The notes under the pieces: generated by a model
The model's database searches: none
What the model was told of the DNA's origin: nothing
The model's input: the letters and a program-made list of their open reading frames with translations, nothing else
Made by a program: the position numbers and the translations under genes
Shown here: positions 39,043 through 48,738 of the stretch, one piece after another
Numbering within the stretch: position 1 is the first letter of the stretch
How the letters are laid out: every line of letters starts with the position of its first letter
DNA from: Lodderomyces elongisporus
Lineage: Eukaryota > Ascomycota > Pichiomycetes > Serinales > Debaryomycetaceae
Length of the DNA: 64,000 nucleotides
Direction of reading: 5' to 3'
Assembly (NCBI RefSeq): GCF_030384665.1
Contig: NC_083678.1
Span: 1,054,001-1,118,000, forward strand

Positions 39043-40776
39043 TTAAAACTCACCTTTGTAGTTCAAGTCGTCTCTGGCCAAAATGTCCTCTAAAATACCA
39101 GCAGATGCAGCAACCAACCCAAGGAATGGTCGAGATGGATCCAATACCTTGGACAAGTACTCAGGATGGTACTGGGTACCAACAAAGAATTTGTGCATCG
39201 ATTGAGGCAACTCAATCATTTCCATACGTTTACCGCTTTCATCTTTACCAATAAACTTCAAACCCTTTTCTTCAATCTCGTCAATCAACTCCGGGTTAAC
39301 CTCGTATCTGTGTCTGTGTCTTTCGTAAACTGCATCAGACCCACCATAAAGTTTACGCAAAACGCAATCTTTAGAGTCCAGAGTAAATCTTGTTTCGTGA
39401 ATACCCAATCTCATGGTACCACCAAGTTTGATTTGATCCACGTCCGGCATATAGACAACTGATGGTTTAATTCCATCCTCCTCCTTGTATGTGTCAAACT
39501 CCTGTGAAGTTGAACCTTGAATACCCAAAACATTTCTAACAAATTCAATAACAGCAATTTGCAAGCCTAGACAGACTCCCAAGTATGGAACATTATTTTC
39601 TCTTGCATATTTTGCAGCAGCAATCATACCTTCAATACCTCTGGAACCAAATCCACCTGGAACAAGGATACCATCGGCTTGACAAACATAGTGCCATGCT
39701 TGATGGTACTTTGAAAGATTTTCTTGCTTCATTCCCTCTTCCAAATCAGTGGACTCGACCCATTCAATCTTTAACCTACGATTACATCTCATTGAAGCGT
39801 GCTCAAGTGATTTGATGACAGACAAGTACGAGTCATGCAAATGAGTATATTTACCAACGAGTGCAATAGTAACGGTTTCAAATGACTTATCGTGTGAGCT
39901 GGTCAACTGTCTCCATTTCTGCAACAATTGTTCTCCCTTGTGCAAGGCAGCTTGTGGAATTTCACCAATTGTCAACTTCTTGGTCAAAAAGTTCATCATC
40001 TTTTGTTGTTTCAACAATAATGGCACATGGTATGTCGAGTTAACATCATGAACAGCAATAACTTGCTCAGGTCCAACATGACAAAACATACCGATTTTCT
40101 CAACAGTTTGTGTCAATAACTCTTCTTGACATCTACAAGCAATCATATCGGGAGTCAATCCCAAACTTCTCAAGTCTTTGATTGCAGCTTGTGTAGGTTT
40201 TGTTTTTTGTTCCCCATGAATCACGGGAACCAAACTGACATGGATCAATGCAAAATTGTCCGAGCCAACTCTGAATTGAAATTGTCTCAAAGCTTCCACA
40301 AATGGTGCACTCTCGATATCACCAACAGTACCACCAAGCTCAATAATACACACCTCAGGTTCCAATCCGGTATCGTCGACTGGGATTCTAGCCACTTCTT
40401 CAATCCATTCTTGAATGGCATTTGTAATGTGTGGAACAACTTGCACAGTCTTACCCAAGTAATCACCTTTTCTTTCTCTCTCGATGACCTTGGAATAAAT
40501 CTTACCAGTGGTAATGTTATGGTTCTTGGTTAAAGTAATGTTCAAGTATCTTTCATAGTTACCCAAATCCAAATCAACTTCACCACCATCGTTCAACACA
40601 AAACATTCACCGTGCTCGAGTGGTGACATGGTACCTGCATCGATATTCATATAAGGATCAATCTTGATGGAAGTGACCCTCAAGCCCAAAGTCTTGAGCA
40701 AAAGACCAGTAGATGAGGCCAAAACACCCTTTCCGATACCTGAGATAACACCACCTGAAACGACAACGTATTTCAT
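39043..40776 (-). CDS. URA7: URA7 CTP synthase
   Basis: A 577-residue enzyme that makes CTP from UTP with ATP and glutamine. The N-terminal synthase domain opens with [19 protein letters not shown] and continues with [22 protein letters not shown] (nucleotide and Mg sites), KPTQAA and LLLKQQ. The C-terminal class-I glutamine amidotransferase domain has PGGFGSRG, nucleophile Cys402 in GVCLGLQ and the His-Glu pair in TQYHPEY. The full length is typical. The alternative URA8 isozyme cannot be excluded without comparison; most CUG-clade yeasts have a single CTP synthase called URA7. The start is the first ATG at the conserved N-terminus. Confidence 0.96.
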   Translation of the reverse strand: MKYVVVSGGVISGIGKGVLASSTGLLLKTLGLRVTSIKIDPYMNIDAGTMSPLEHGECFVLNDGGEVDLDLGNYERYLNITLTKNHNITTGKIYSKVIERERKGDYLGKTVQVVPHITNAIQEWIEEVARIPVDDTGLEPEVCIIELGGTVGDIESAPFVEALRQFQFRVGSDNFALIHVSLVPVIHGEQKTKPTQAAIKDLRSLGLTPDMIACRCQEELLTQTVEKIGMFCHVGPEQVIAVHDVNSTYHVPLLLKQQKMMNFLTKKLTIGEIPQAALHKGEQLLQKWRQLTSSHDKSFETVTIALVGKYTHLHDSYLSVIKSLEHASMRCNRRLKIEWVESTDLEEGMKQENLSKYHQAWHYVCQADGILVPGGFGSRGIEGMIAAAKYARENNVPYLGVCLGLQIAVIEFVRNVLGIQGSTSQEFDTYKEEDGIKPSVVYMPDVDQIKLGGTMRLGIHETRFTLDSKDCVLRKLYGGSDAVYERHRHRYEVNPELIDEIEEKGLKFIGKDESGKRMEMIELPQSMHKFFVGTQYHPEYLSKVLDPSRPFLGLVAASAGILEDILARDDLNYKGEF

Positions 40777-41806
40777 TGTATGAAATGCAAATTTTGGTTC
40801 TTACTTTAAAGAATGATTGATGATAATTATAAAACTAATTATAGTAAATTAAAAACGACACGTCCCAAAACAAGAGAAGAATAAATGTTAGACACGTGAA
40901 ATAAAAGGGAGGGGAAGTGATGACAAACGATCGAACAATTTGTATGATAGTTATAATAATACTATAGTGCTAGACGATGAAACAGTAGCTAAAAGAGTTA
41001 TGCCCTCTTAAATGGTGAGATTTAAGCGGGAAGAAGAAAAAGAAGAAGAAGAAGAAAGGAAAAAGAAGAGTAAGAGGAAGAAGTAGAAGAAAAAGAGTAA
41101 GAAAAAGAAGAGTAGGTCTGTTGTTACTACACAAGTCTGGTAAATTTTTTTTTTTCCTCTCCTCTCTATGTACTGTGTAGTTCGTGATGCTCTTCTGCTC
41201 TTCTGCTCTGTAGCTCTGCGCACAAAATGCACGCTCTGCACGCAGTTTGTGCACGCGCTGCAAAAGAAATTTACGTAGACTTCCTAGTTCAATAGTATGT
41301 TAGATTTACTATTGAATATTACTCATGAAGCTGATAGTTTAAAACCTTTGATTGTATGTAGGTTGGCATATACACTTTCAGTTAAAAGTCATGGAGGTCA
41401 AATTCGTATAATCTTTTCAATTTGAAACGACCTTGAAAGTACCATTGTGCCAACCAGAAACTGAAAAACTTAATGTCTTTCTTGTTTTGTTTTTTTTGAA
41501 TTTCTTTTCTTTTGCTTTATGCCTCTTTCTTCGAACGTCTTGTTATGTATGACTTCAATATCAACACAACAAGTACCACGGCAAAATATTGAATACAAGG
41601 GTATTCAATATATATATATATATATGTGTGTAATTAACAGAACAAAACAAAACGAACCCGTCGTTTATTTGTGTGTATTAGTGTCTATCTGTGTTCGTTT
41701 ATATCGATCAGTTTCGAGACCCCAGCAACGTCTCTTTAAACTCTATACAACTCGGCAAAAGTTCGATGGTATATTGTTGTTCGCGACGTTTCCCAATGGT
41801 TATCAA
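40777..41806. promoter_or_regulatory. URA7 promoter and VPS25 3' region
   Basis: About 1 kb. It holds GAAGAAGAAG purine tracts (41030-41100), a cluster of three TGCACGC heptamers (41228-41256) about 450-480 bp upstream of URA7, and a TATATATATA run (41609-41622). No gene is supported. Confidence 0.55.
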
Positions 41807-42535
41807 TTACACGATTTTTACACCACCTATTTGATTGTACTCGTTCAACAAAACTTGAGCTTTACCCTGTTTGACAAGATATTCTTGAATAACTTTGATC
41901 AATAACAACTCATCCATGTTTTTCAATTCACTTGGCAAAAGGTTTTCATCATCATCATCATTATTATTATTATTAATATTATCAGTATAGTTATAATTGT
42001 CATTATCTTCACCCAATCCGTCTTCTTCAGTACTTGCACCAATCTCTCCTCCTCCAGCTCCTCCTTTCGTCAATTCATATAATGTCATCACTGTACCCTT
42101 TTGCCCAGTGTTGGAAATGTAGTCATACAAGATGTTACCCCAATCAACAACACTTCTCCAATAAATAAATATACCCAACTCTGGTCGTTTCAGATTTATG
42201 TACTCTGCTTTTTTGGTGTGGATCAAATGAGTCAAGATTGTAGTTTTAAAATCTGCATTAACATGCCGGTTTATGCTTTTATTCTCAAAAAGCAGTGGAA
42301 ATAAATTAAATTGAGCCTTTGAAAACAACTGAGAGTGCCGTGGTTGGCCCTCACTAGTCAATGAAGTGATTTTGTAAAATTCACAGTAGCTTAAAATTAT
42401 GTTTGTCCATGATTCTAGTTGCTGTTGTTGGATCGTTTGATTCGGTTGCTTGGTATAAAGCGGAGGAAATGTATGGATTCGCGGAAATTCAAAAGTCGAT
42501 AACGATGACAGGGTTATAGGTTGAGCAGTATCCAT
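41807..42535 (-). CDS. VPS25: VPS25, ESCRT-II subunit
   Basis: A 242-residue VPS25. It begins with FPPLYTKQPNQTIQQQQLESWTNIILSYC, the conserved first winged helix (FPP.FTLQPN...W..L.L). The second winged helix includes YWRSVVDWGNILYDYISNTGQKGTVMTLYEL and the C-terminus ends with QVLLNEYNQIGGVKIV. VPS25 joins VPS22 and VPS36 in ESCRT-II, which sorts ubiquitinated membrane cargo into multivesicular bodies. An acidic, Asn-rich insertion (about 175-195, YNYTDNINNNNNDDDDEN) lies in the second domain and lengthens it beyond the usual 200 residues. The ATG at 42535 is the first in frame. Confidence 0.93.
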   Translation of the reverse strand: MDTAQPITLSSLSTFEFPRIHTFPPLYTKQPNQTIQQQQLESWTNIILSYCEFYKITSLTSEGQPRHSQLFSKAQFNLFPLLFENKSINRHVNADFKTTILTHLIHTKKAEYINLKRPELGIFIYWRSVVDWGNILYDYISNTGQKGTVMTLYELTKGGAGGGEIGASTEEDGLGEDNDNYNYTDNINNNNNDDDDENLLPSELKNMDELLLIKVIQEYLVKQGKAQVLLNEYNQIGGVKIV

Positions 42536-42909
42536 TGAGATTCAATAACAAAAAAGTGTTTCAAGGTGATTATTGAAAAGCTGTTCAATTAAATTAAATG
42601 CTGCTGTTCGTCCACTCCAAGTTCGGAGGCTCTTCAATTTTAGGTGGTAGCAACACTTACCAATAAGCTTGGTGTTTTGTATGTAAAATAAAACAACTCA
42701 TTTAGAGATTCATACATCATACAAGTTCACAAGTATTTCTTCAAACACAATGTACAACAAATTTCAAGAGTATTCATCAAAAAAGTCCATATCCCATTCC
42801 TCCCCCCTCCTTCTCCTTTACTCTCACCTCATTACAATGACAAATTATTAATAAAGATACTTTATAATCTCATTAAAATACACACCTCAATATAAAAACA
42901 TAACTTTAC
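42536..42909. other. Intergenic region, VPS25 to RPL43
   Basis: Upstream region of VPS25 (minus strand) and the 3' region of RPL43. Contains a C-rich patch (42798-42812). No other feature is seen. Confidence 0.6.
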
Positions 42910-43728
42910 TTAAGCCTCAGCCATGTCTCTCAAACGACGAATGGTTGATCTGACAGTAGCAGCAGCAGCAGTTGAGACGGTGTAAGCACCACCAGCAACA
43001 GTCTTCTTACAGCTCTTACATGTCCAGATACCAGTGGCACCTCTTTGCACGGTTCTCTTACCACAGAATGAACAGTCGTATTTGGCGTGTTGTTGAACTT
43101 CCAACTTCTTGGTTTGTCTTCTCAATGATGAACCATATCTGACACCGAATTTACCTGTGATTCCGACCTTCTTTGTTCTTTTAGTCCTAAATTTCAAAAC
43201 TGTTAGTATTTTATGTTCAAGGTAAAGCCAATTTTTGAAAATATGAATGGAAGATAAAGATCGTCAGCGAGAATCATATGTGTAAGCTATGGATATGTAA
43301 AGTAATTATATTACTTATAAAATATGATTGGTCAAAAGTAGTTCTTATATTTTGCAGAAACTTGGGAATAAAAATTGGGAGATCGAAAATAGTAAGATAT
43401 TTGAAGTAGCCATCTCGAGTCTTCAACATATTATATAAAGGTTGGATTATCGATTGTTCTGTTGTTCACATATAGTTCGTTCATGGTATTGATAGTGCTA
43501 GTCTTTCGATTTTGGTTCCTTGATGCTCGTTTCAAATCATTTTTATGAAGTTAATTGATGTTGTAAAATTTAAAATTCCCTTAGGACTTGGTTCTATTTC
43601 AAATAAACAACTTAAAAAAAAACAAAACTGTGAATCCTCTGCTTTGCTTGTTACAAATGCTACTCCTCGAATCTCGTTATTGACGTCTACTCCTCCATTC
43701 GTGATTAGTTGTTGCTTCAAACATACAT
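42910..43728 (-). CDS. RPL43: RPL43, 60S ribosomal protein eL43, start codon split by an intron
   Basis: Minus strand: exon 1 is the two bases AT (43727-43728), intron 43187-43726, and exon 2 is 43186 down to 42910. Splicing makes ATG and a 92-residue protein beginning [15 protein letters not shown], exactly the length of the yeast protein. The zinc ribbon is CSFC...CKSC (about 39-60), and the C-terminus is [25 protein letters not shown] plus two. The protein is a 60S subunit component in the cytosol. The apparent unspliced frame starts with intron sequence and has no bearing. Saccharomyces RPL43 genes share this kind of tiny first exon, to my knowledge. Regulation is discussed for the elements at 43944-43988. 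Confidence 0.95.
43187..43726 (-). other. RPL43 intron (540 nt), start codon split AT|G
   Basis: On the minus strand: donor GTATGT (43726-43721), branch site TACTAAC (43208-43202), acceptor TTTAG ending at 43187. Exon 2 begins at 43186 with the G that completes the ATG. Only this donor gives the expected MTKRTKK start. No snoRNA with paired C and D boxes was found inside it. Confidence 0.92.
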
Positions 43729-44524
43729 CTTGCCTTACTGTTGTTGAAGAAATGTCAAAAGTAAAACTCTAAAACACACTCTTTTGGCTCTCTTTCAAAA
43801 GATTTCACTTTTTTTCAAAATGGAAGAGACAGAGAGAGCGAGAGAGCGAGAGAGCGAGAGAGCGAGAGAGCGAGAGGCAGAGAGTTGGAGAGTGAGTGAG
43901 TGTGTGCATGTGTGAGGATGCACACCGATTGTATGTGCGACACTATGCGAGAGTGCGTCGCATAAGCAAAAATTAATCTTTAGGGTTTAGACCTTTTTAT
44001 TTTTTATATTAAATATTGATGCTACCATATGCCAAAATTTTAACTCTCCAGATCTATCTTTGAATATATAGTTGATGTACAAGAAATACTACGATATTGA
44101 AATAAAAGATGGTGTCATAAACGTAGTTGATGTTATAATAGGGTCGGAACGATTTTGCTTAAGCATACATAAATCAGTATACTTTGGTTGAAACTTTACA
44201 TTAACTGTTTTTATTTACTCAATCCGTATATTTGCCTTTAAATGAAAAAAGAAGAATTGCTCGTCAATATAGTTCTTTACATAGGAATAGTAAATCAAAT
44301 ACTCTATGGTTGAACTTGTACATCTAAACCTATTATTCATATGAATGGCAGTATTGTAAACATGTATTACCTAAATTTTGTGGGGGATAAAAGGGTTTTA
44401 TTTCTATGCCTAGCATAGATATAAATGAAAAGCATGCAATTACTATATATATATATATATATATCTTTGAAGCAAGTTAGCAGGAAACAAGAATTACCCG
44501 AGTATGGCACATTTGCTTGAAATT
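43729..44524. promoter_or_regulatory. RPL43 promoter region
   Basis: On the RPL43 strand: a CT-rich pentad from the (GAGAGAGC)n repeat (43830-43878), a perfect 7-bp inverted repeat TATGCGA-N7-TCGCATA (43944-43964), and CTAAACCCTAA (43980-43990), a Tbf1-like site. TATATATATA (44448-44464) lies near GRR1's 3' end. Tbf1 with Cbf1 controls ribosomal protein genes in Candida albicans, which supports this reading. Confidence 0.6.
43830..43878. repeat. (GAGAGAGC)n tandem repeat
   Basis: Five to six copies of the 8-mer GAGAGAGC, placed about 100-150 bp upstream of RPL43 exon 1. Confidence 0.9.
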
Positions 44525-47086
44525 TCACATCCGAGGAAACAAATCAGCAGGTGCCATCTCCACATCTTCATTGCCACCATCCCCTCCCTGCTGATTGCCC
44601 ATTGGTGGAGTAGGTTGAATAGGTTCCATAACGGCAACTGCAGGCATCGGTGGAGCTGCAGGAGGTTGTGGAAGATGTCTGGCATGAATTCGTTGAGGGG
44701 GTGGAGGCGGAGGTTGCTGTTGTTGCTGTTGTTGCTGTTGTTGCTGTTGTTGCTGTTGTTGCTGTTGTTGCTGTTGTTGCTGTACTTGTAGTGGCTGATG
44801 AAACTCTGTTGTAACTCGGGTCATTGGTTGTTCAAATTGTTGTGCCATTTGTTGCATCTCTTCATTCCGCCTAAACATCTCCATAGGAAGTCTATGGGGC
44901 AATAAATTGTTCCCCTGTCTTCGCTGTAAGATTATTTCAGCCAACTCAGGATTCAAATTCGGAATGCCCAAACCACGTCTCTCCCAAATATTTAACTCGT
45001 CGTCATCAACTTCTAAATCACCATTAAGGAAACGACGCCTGCGTTCATTGAATAATGTATGTAAATCCCCTTGGTCTAGTTGATAACTTCTCTCTTCCAT
45101 CACTTGAGTAAGGTAGTTTCTAAGCTGGTTAACTCCATGGCCACTAAACACACAAAATAAAGACTTTTGGTGTTCATTGAAATCAGGAGGTGGGTCTCGA
45201 CAATACTGAGTAATTTCTCTTCTTAAAAACGCCGAGATTCCTGTAAGCGACAAGTGAGTGAGTTTTGGGCAGCTCTTGAGTAATAGATATATAGGACCGA
45301 TATTGAGGTTGGTACAATATGACAAGTGGACTCTTTCTAAACAATCTTGTTCGCCACGACGCCTAACAAGCTCTAAAATTCCAGAGTCGGTGATCATTGA
45401 ACACTTTACCAAACCAATTCTTCTCAATTTAGGAAGATTTGCCAACTCAACCAATGTCCAGTCGGTTAACTGCGAGCAACACGCCAAGTCGATATACTGG
45501 ATACGATGACAATAACGCACCAATGCCGCAACACCGTAATCAGTAATTAATGCACAATGTCCAAGATGGATATAGTGCAAGCTTCTTCCCAACTGGCTCA
45601 ATGCTCTTAAACTTGCATCAGTGATTTGCATACACTTGCTTAGAACAACATTGCGCAATCTCGGTGCACAAGCAACAAGTTTCTCAACTAGTTTATCTGT
45701 TACTGCATTACACCCAGTAATATCAATGATTCTCAACTTTTCCATAATGAAGCCTTCCGGTAGTAACTCAAATAATTTGTCAGTGATTGCTGGTGCATTA
45801 CTAATTCTAAACTCTCTCAATTGAGTCAACTCTAAAAAGATTCGTTTCAAGTGCAAATCAGTAACATTTTCGCATCCGTGGAGATCAATCTCAACCAAGG
45901 ACTTGCAATTTTCATACATTGCCAAAATGCTAGCATCGGTAATGTTGCTGCTGGAATTGAATTTGAGTCGTTTCAACATTGGACAACTTCGTAGTAATTT
46001 GATAATCACAGCCTCACTAACGTTGCCACACCCTGGAGCATACAAGCCTTGTAAGCGAGGACAGTTGTCAGCTAATGCATTGATAATATCGTCGTGGATA
46101 TCGGTGACTCCAGTCAAATCAATTGACTGAAGTCTCTCGCATCCTTGTAGAACATTAGCAATCGGAGTTCTTGTTAACTTGGCACAATTCACCAAGGTCA
46201 ATCTCTCGAGCCTAGGACATCCAACAAACAAATTGAGTAGTTTGTCGTCGACAAGCTTTGTCATAAATGACAAGTTTAATCTTTTGATGAACTGGCGGTA
46301 ATCCCAATGCGTTTTGTTTTTGTTTTGTTCCATTACATGTTTAATTTTCTTGAATGCTGAGTCATTCTGCATATTTGGACGGAACCAAAGCATTTCGATA
46401 ATCAAGTCGGCAATTTCTTTGCATGTTGTAGCTAGGGAATACCAGTCTTTTCTCTCCAAATAGTGGAAAATTTGTAGTAGAACTTCTGTAGGTAGTCTGA
46501 GTAGTGATTTTTTATCCACGGCTAGTTCATAATCGATATAAGGTGCATGTGGTCGTTTAATGCTTGATAATCTGCGTTTTACAATGAGCGCCTTCCGTAG
46601 TTCTTCATAGTCGTAGTATTCGTTGTCCATCATGAAATCGTTATCGTTATCTAAAATTTCCTTGCCGGTTCCGAATGAGTTACTTTCCTCTGAGCTATTG
46701 TTGCCATTAGAGTTGTCGCGTCTTATCAGCAGTCCTTCATTTATATCAACATTACTGCGGTTATTGTTTCCGTTGATGTACTGGTGATGATTATGATTAT
46801 GGCCATGTTGCTGCTGCTGCTGCTGCTGGTGGTGGTAGTGAAAGTGGTTGCTGTTGCTGTTGCTAATGCTAGTGCTAGTGGTAGTGCCGGCGCCAGTGCT
46901 GCTGTTGTTGACATCATTTGGCGGTAGGTTGCCATTATTTTGTTGGCGATTAGTTTGATCCATTTCGACGTCGTTGGCTTCGTTCGACAGTGGGGATACG
47001 CTTTTAGTGCGGATACGTGGTCTTGGTGATGTGTTGTTTGTGTTTGGGATCTGATCGTATTCTTCGACGCTGGTGGGCGAACTCAT
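44525..47086 (-). CDS. GRR1: GRR1 F-box/leucine-rich-repeat protein
   Basis: An 853-residue substrate receptor of the SCF ubiquitin ligase. The F-box is at about 195-240 (LLRLPTEVLLQIFHYLERKDWYSL), which docks Skp1. Twelve or so leucine-rich repeats follow (about 265-600), each with the pattern LxxLxLxxCxxITDxxL, such as LTLVNCAKLTRTP, IDLTGVTDIHDD and LACCSQLTDWTL. In yeast, Grr1 targets G1 cyclins and glucose-signalling repressors, and the Candida protein limits filamentation. The N-terminus is Ser/Asn/His-rich. The C-terminal tail carries 23 Gln (769-791) followed at once by six Pro (792-797). The start is the first ATG in the frame. Confidence 0.95.
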   Translation of the reverse strand: MSSPTSVEEYDQIPNTNNTSPRPRIRTKSVSPLSNEANDVEMDQTNRQQNNGNLPPNDVNNSSTGAGTTTSTSISNSNSNHFHYHHQQQQQQQHGHNHNHHQYINGNNNRSNVDINEGLLIRRDNSNGNNSSEESNSFGTGKEILDNDNDFMMDNEYYDYEELRKALIVKRRLSSIKRPHAPYIDYELAVDKKSLLRLPTEVLLQIFHYLERKDWYSLATTCKEIADLIIEMLWFRPNMQNDSAFKKIKHVMEQNKNKTHWDYRQFIKRLNLSFMTKLVDDKLLNLFVGCPRLERLTLVNCAKLTRTPIANVLQGCERLQSIDLTGVTDIHDDIINALADNCPRLQGLYAPGCGNVSEAVIIKLLRSCPMLKRLKFNSSSNITDASILAMYENCKSLVEIDLHGCENVTDLHLKRIFLELTQLREFRISNAPAITDKLFELLPEGFIMEKLRIIDITGCNAVTDKLVEKLVACAPRLRNVVLSKCMQITDASLRALSQLGRSLHYIHLGHCALITDYGVAALVRYCHRIQYIDLACCSQLTDWTLVELANLPKLRRIGLVKCSMITDSGILELVRRRGEQDCLERVHLSYCTNLNIGPIYLLLKSCPKLTHLSLTGISAFLRREITQYCRDPPPDFNEHQKSLFCVFSGHGVNQLRNYLTQVMEERSYQLDQGDLHTLFNERRRRFLNGDLEVDDDELNIWERRGLGIPNLNPELAEIILQRRQGNNLLPHRLPMEMFRRNEEMQQMAQQFEQPMTRVTTEFHQPLQVQQQQQQQQQQQQQQQQQQQQQQQPPPPPPQRIHARHLPQPPAAPPMPAVAVMEPIQPTPPMGNQQGGDGGNEDVEMAPADLFPRM
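44714..44782 (-). repeat. Poly-Gln (Q23) in GRR1 followed by P6
   Basis: CAG and CAA codons in a regular CAACAGCAA mix encode 23 Gln, abutted by six Pro codons. The mixing of codons keeps the DNA repeat impure. Confidence 0.95.
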
Positions 47087-48738
47087 ATATTATGCTGTGG
47101 TGATATATCGATACGGGCAAAAGAGTGGGCGGGGGAAGGGCGATAGATGGGGCGAAGAAAAGGCTTTTTCACTGTTGATTTTTGTGGAGTGATTGTTTAA
47201 ATGAAAGCGGTTGCCGTGTTTATATATGTATATATATATATATGGATATGTGTATTTGTTTATGTATGTGCGTTTGCTTTTTTTGCTATTGAAATCAAAC
47301 AATATAGAGCTTTCTCTTGATGTTGGACTATATACCTATATTAGGTATTTGTAGACATTAACTTGATGCAAAGTATATGCTATTGGTAAGGTGGTACAAG
47401 TCACTTGCGATTGGTGTTGTGTCTGTTTATGTGCGAATAAGATTGAAGCGAGAAAGGGAGAGACAGAGAGTGTGGGAAAGGGAGAGAGAAATCCTGAATG
47501 GCTCTGGAGAGAGGTTGAGGGGCAGTGGAGCAAGGGAGGAAGGAATGTGGAATTGTCAATTCTGTTTGTTATTTTTTTTTTTGCTCTTTCTTTTTTCTTT
47601 TTTTTTTGTTTTCCTCCATTCCGACTTTATCGCTAAATTTCTGGATTTCCTGTTTTTCGGTCGAGAGAGAGAAAGAGGAAGCGAAGGAGAGAAGGTGTGG
47701 GTATGGACCATAAGTATAGGTACATTTTGTACAGTTAATCCTTGAATAACCAACCGAATTTAAAGTGAATAAGTCCACAATATATATATATATATATAAA
47801 TATATATTGTAGACACAAGAAGAAAAGAATAAAGCAACGACAACGAGAACGACAACGACTCTTAAACTGTTTATTTGAACCTTTTCTTCAATGCTCAATC
47901 ACACAGTTACTTTCTCTCATCTAGTTCCCACTAATATAGGCTTATCACTCATTACTGCCTTCTTACATTAGTGGTAGATATATTATCGTTATGTGGGTAT
48001 GTGATTTTGACCAAGGGGGATCTTCAATAGAGATCAAATTTGCAGCTATTCTTGCAAGGGAAAAATTTGTTAAGCCGTTTATTTTTTTCAACCTTTTAAC
48101 TGGCTCGATCTTTGTTCTTTCAACTTCGAATCAATTTCAAGAGCTGTATTTTAAAAAACAAAAATAACATTAATTTCGTGGAATCAAAATTACCAATAAT
48201 GTAGTTGATAAGTTTTTTGTAAATTATGAGTAGGCACATTATCAAGCTTTTTCAATAGAACAATGTGTCCTCCACAGTTGTTAATGGAAGTTTATAAAGC
48301 TAACAAATAATACTATATAGAGAATACAATGGAGAAAAAAACCAACCAATCTACTTCACTACTTAGCTACTTAGCTACTTTGCTATTTAACTATTTAGCT
48401 ACCCAGCAACTCCCAATTAACTATATTAAGCTGTGCTTATTTGTCCTTTTAATAATTTTTGTTCTTTCTCTTTTTATCTTTGTTTCTGCCTTGTCTCCCT
48501 CTCTAGTTCTCAAATCAAGCATAACTTCATGGCAATGTGATGAGGTTTCACTTATATTTTGGGTCTATTTTGAGGAGAAATTCCGGTTTGGAAGCTACCA
48601 ATTTACTTTTTCCGCTGGCGACCAAATTCACAATTACAGCCATCTTGAGTTGTGCATTTCACACTTTGTTGATAATCTATAAAAAAAACAACCACCAAAC
48701 AGTAGCTGAGAAGTAAACTGATATTGGAAATCACGCAG
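47087..48738. other. Intergenic region, GRR1 to PCI-domain gene
   Basis: About 1.65 kb divergent region. It includes ATATATATAT runs (47231-47242 and 47780-47797), a GA-rich stretch (47440-47540), a TTTTTTTTTGC pyrimidine tract (47570-47612) and an AACGACAACGA repeat (47838-47857). A 117-residue frame at 48329-48682 is unsupported. Confidence 0.55.

Noticed and set aside
38808..39254. Frame with a Thr-His repeat
   Set aside because: It is produced by the CTCATACTCACA tandem repeat and overlaps the URA7 3' coding end on the other strand.
42910..43197. Unspliced RPL43 frame starting MKFRT
   Set aside because: Its first residues are intron sequence before the TTTAG acceptor; splicing to the AT exon gives the conserved start.
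43187..43726. snoRNA within the RPL43 intron
   Set aside because: No paired C (RTGATGA) and D (CTGA) boxes were found on the minus strand.
43545..43772. 75-residue plus-strand frame
   Set aside because: It lies opposite the RPL43 intron and first exon and has no family resemblance.
48329..48682. 117-residue frame with a hydrophobic segment
   Set aside because: It has simple CTACTTAGCTA-type repeats, no recognisable domain and would end 56 bp before the PCI gene start, inside its promoter.
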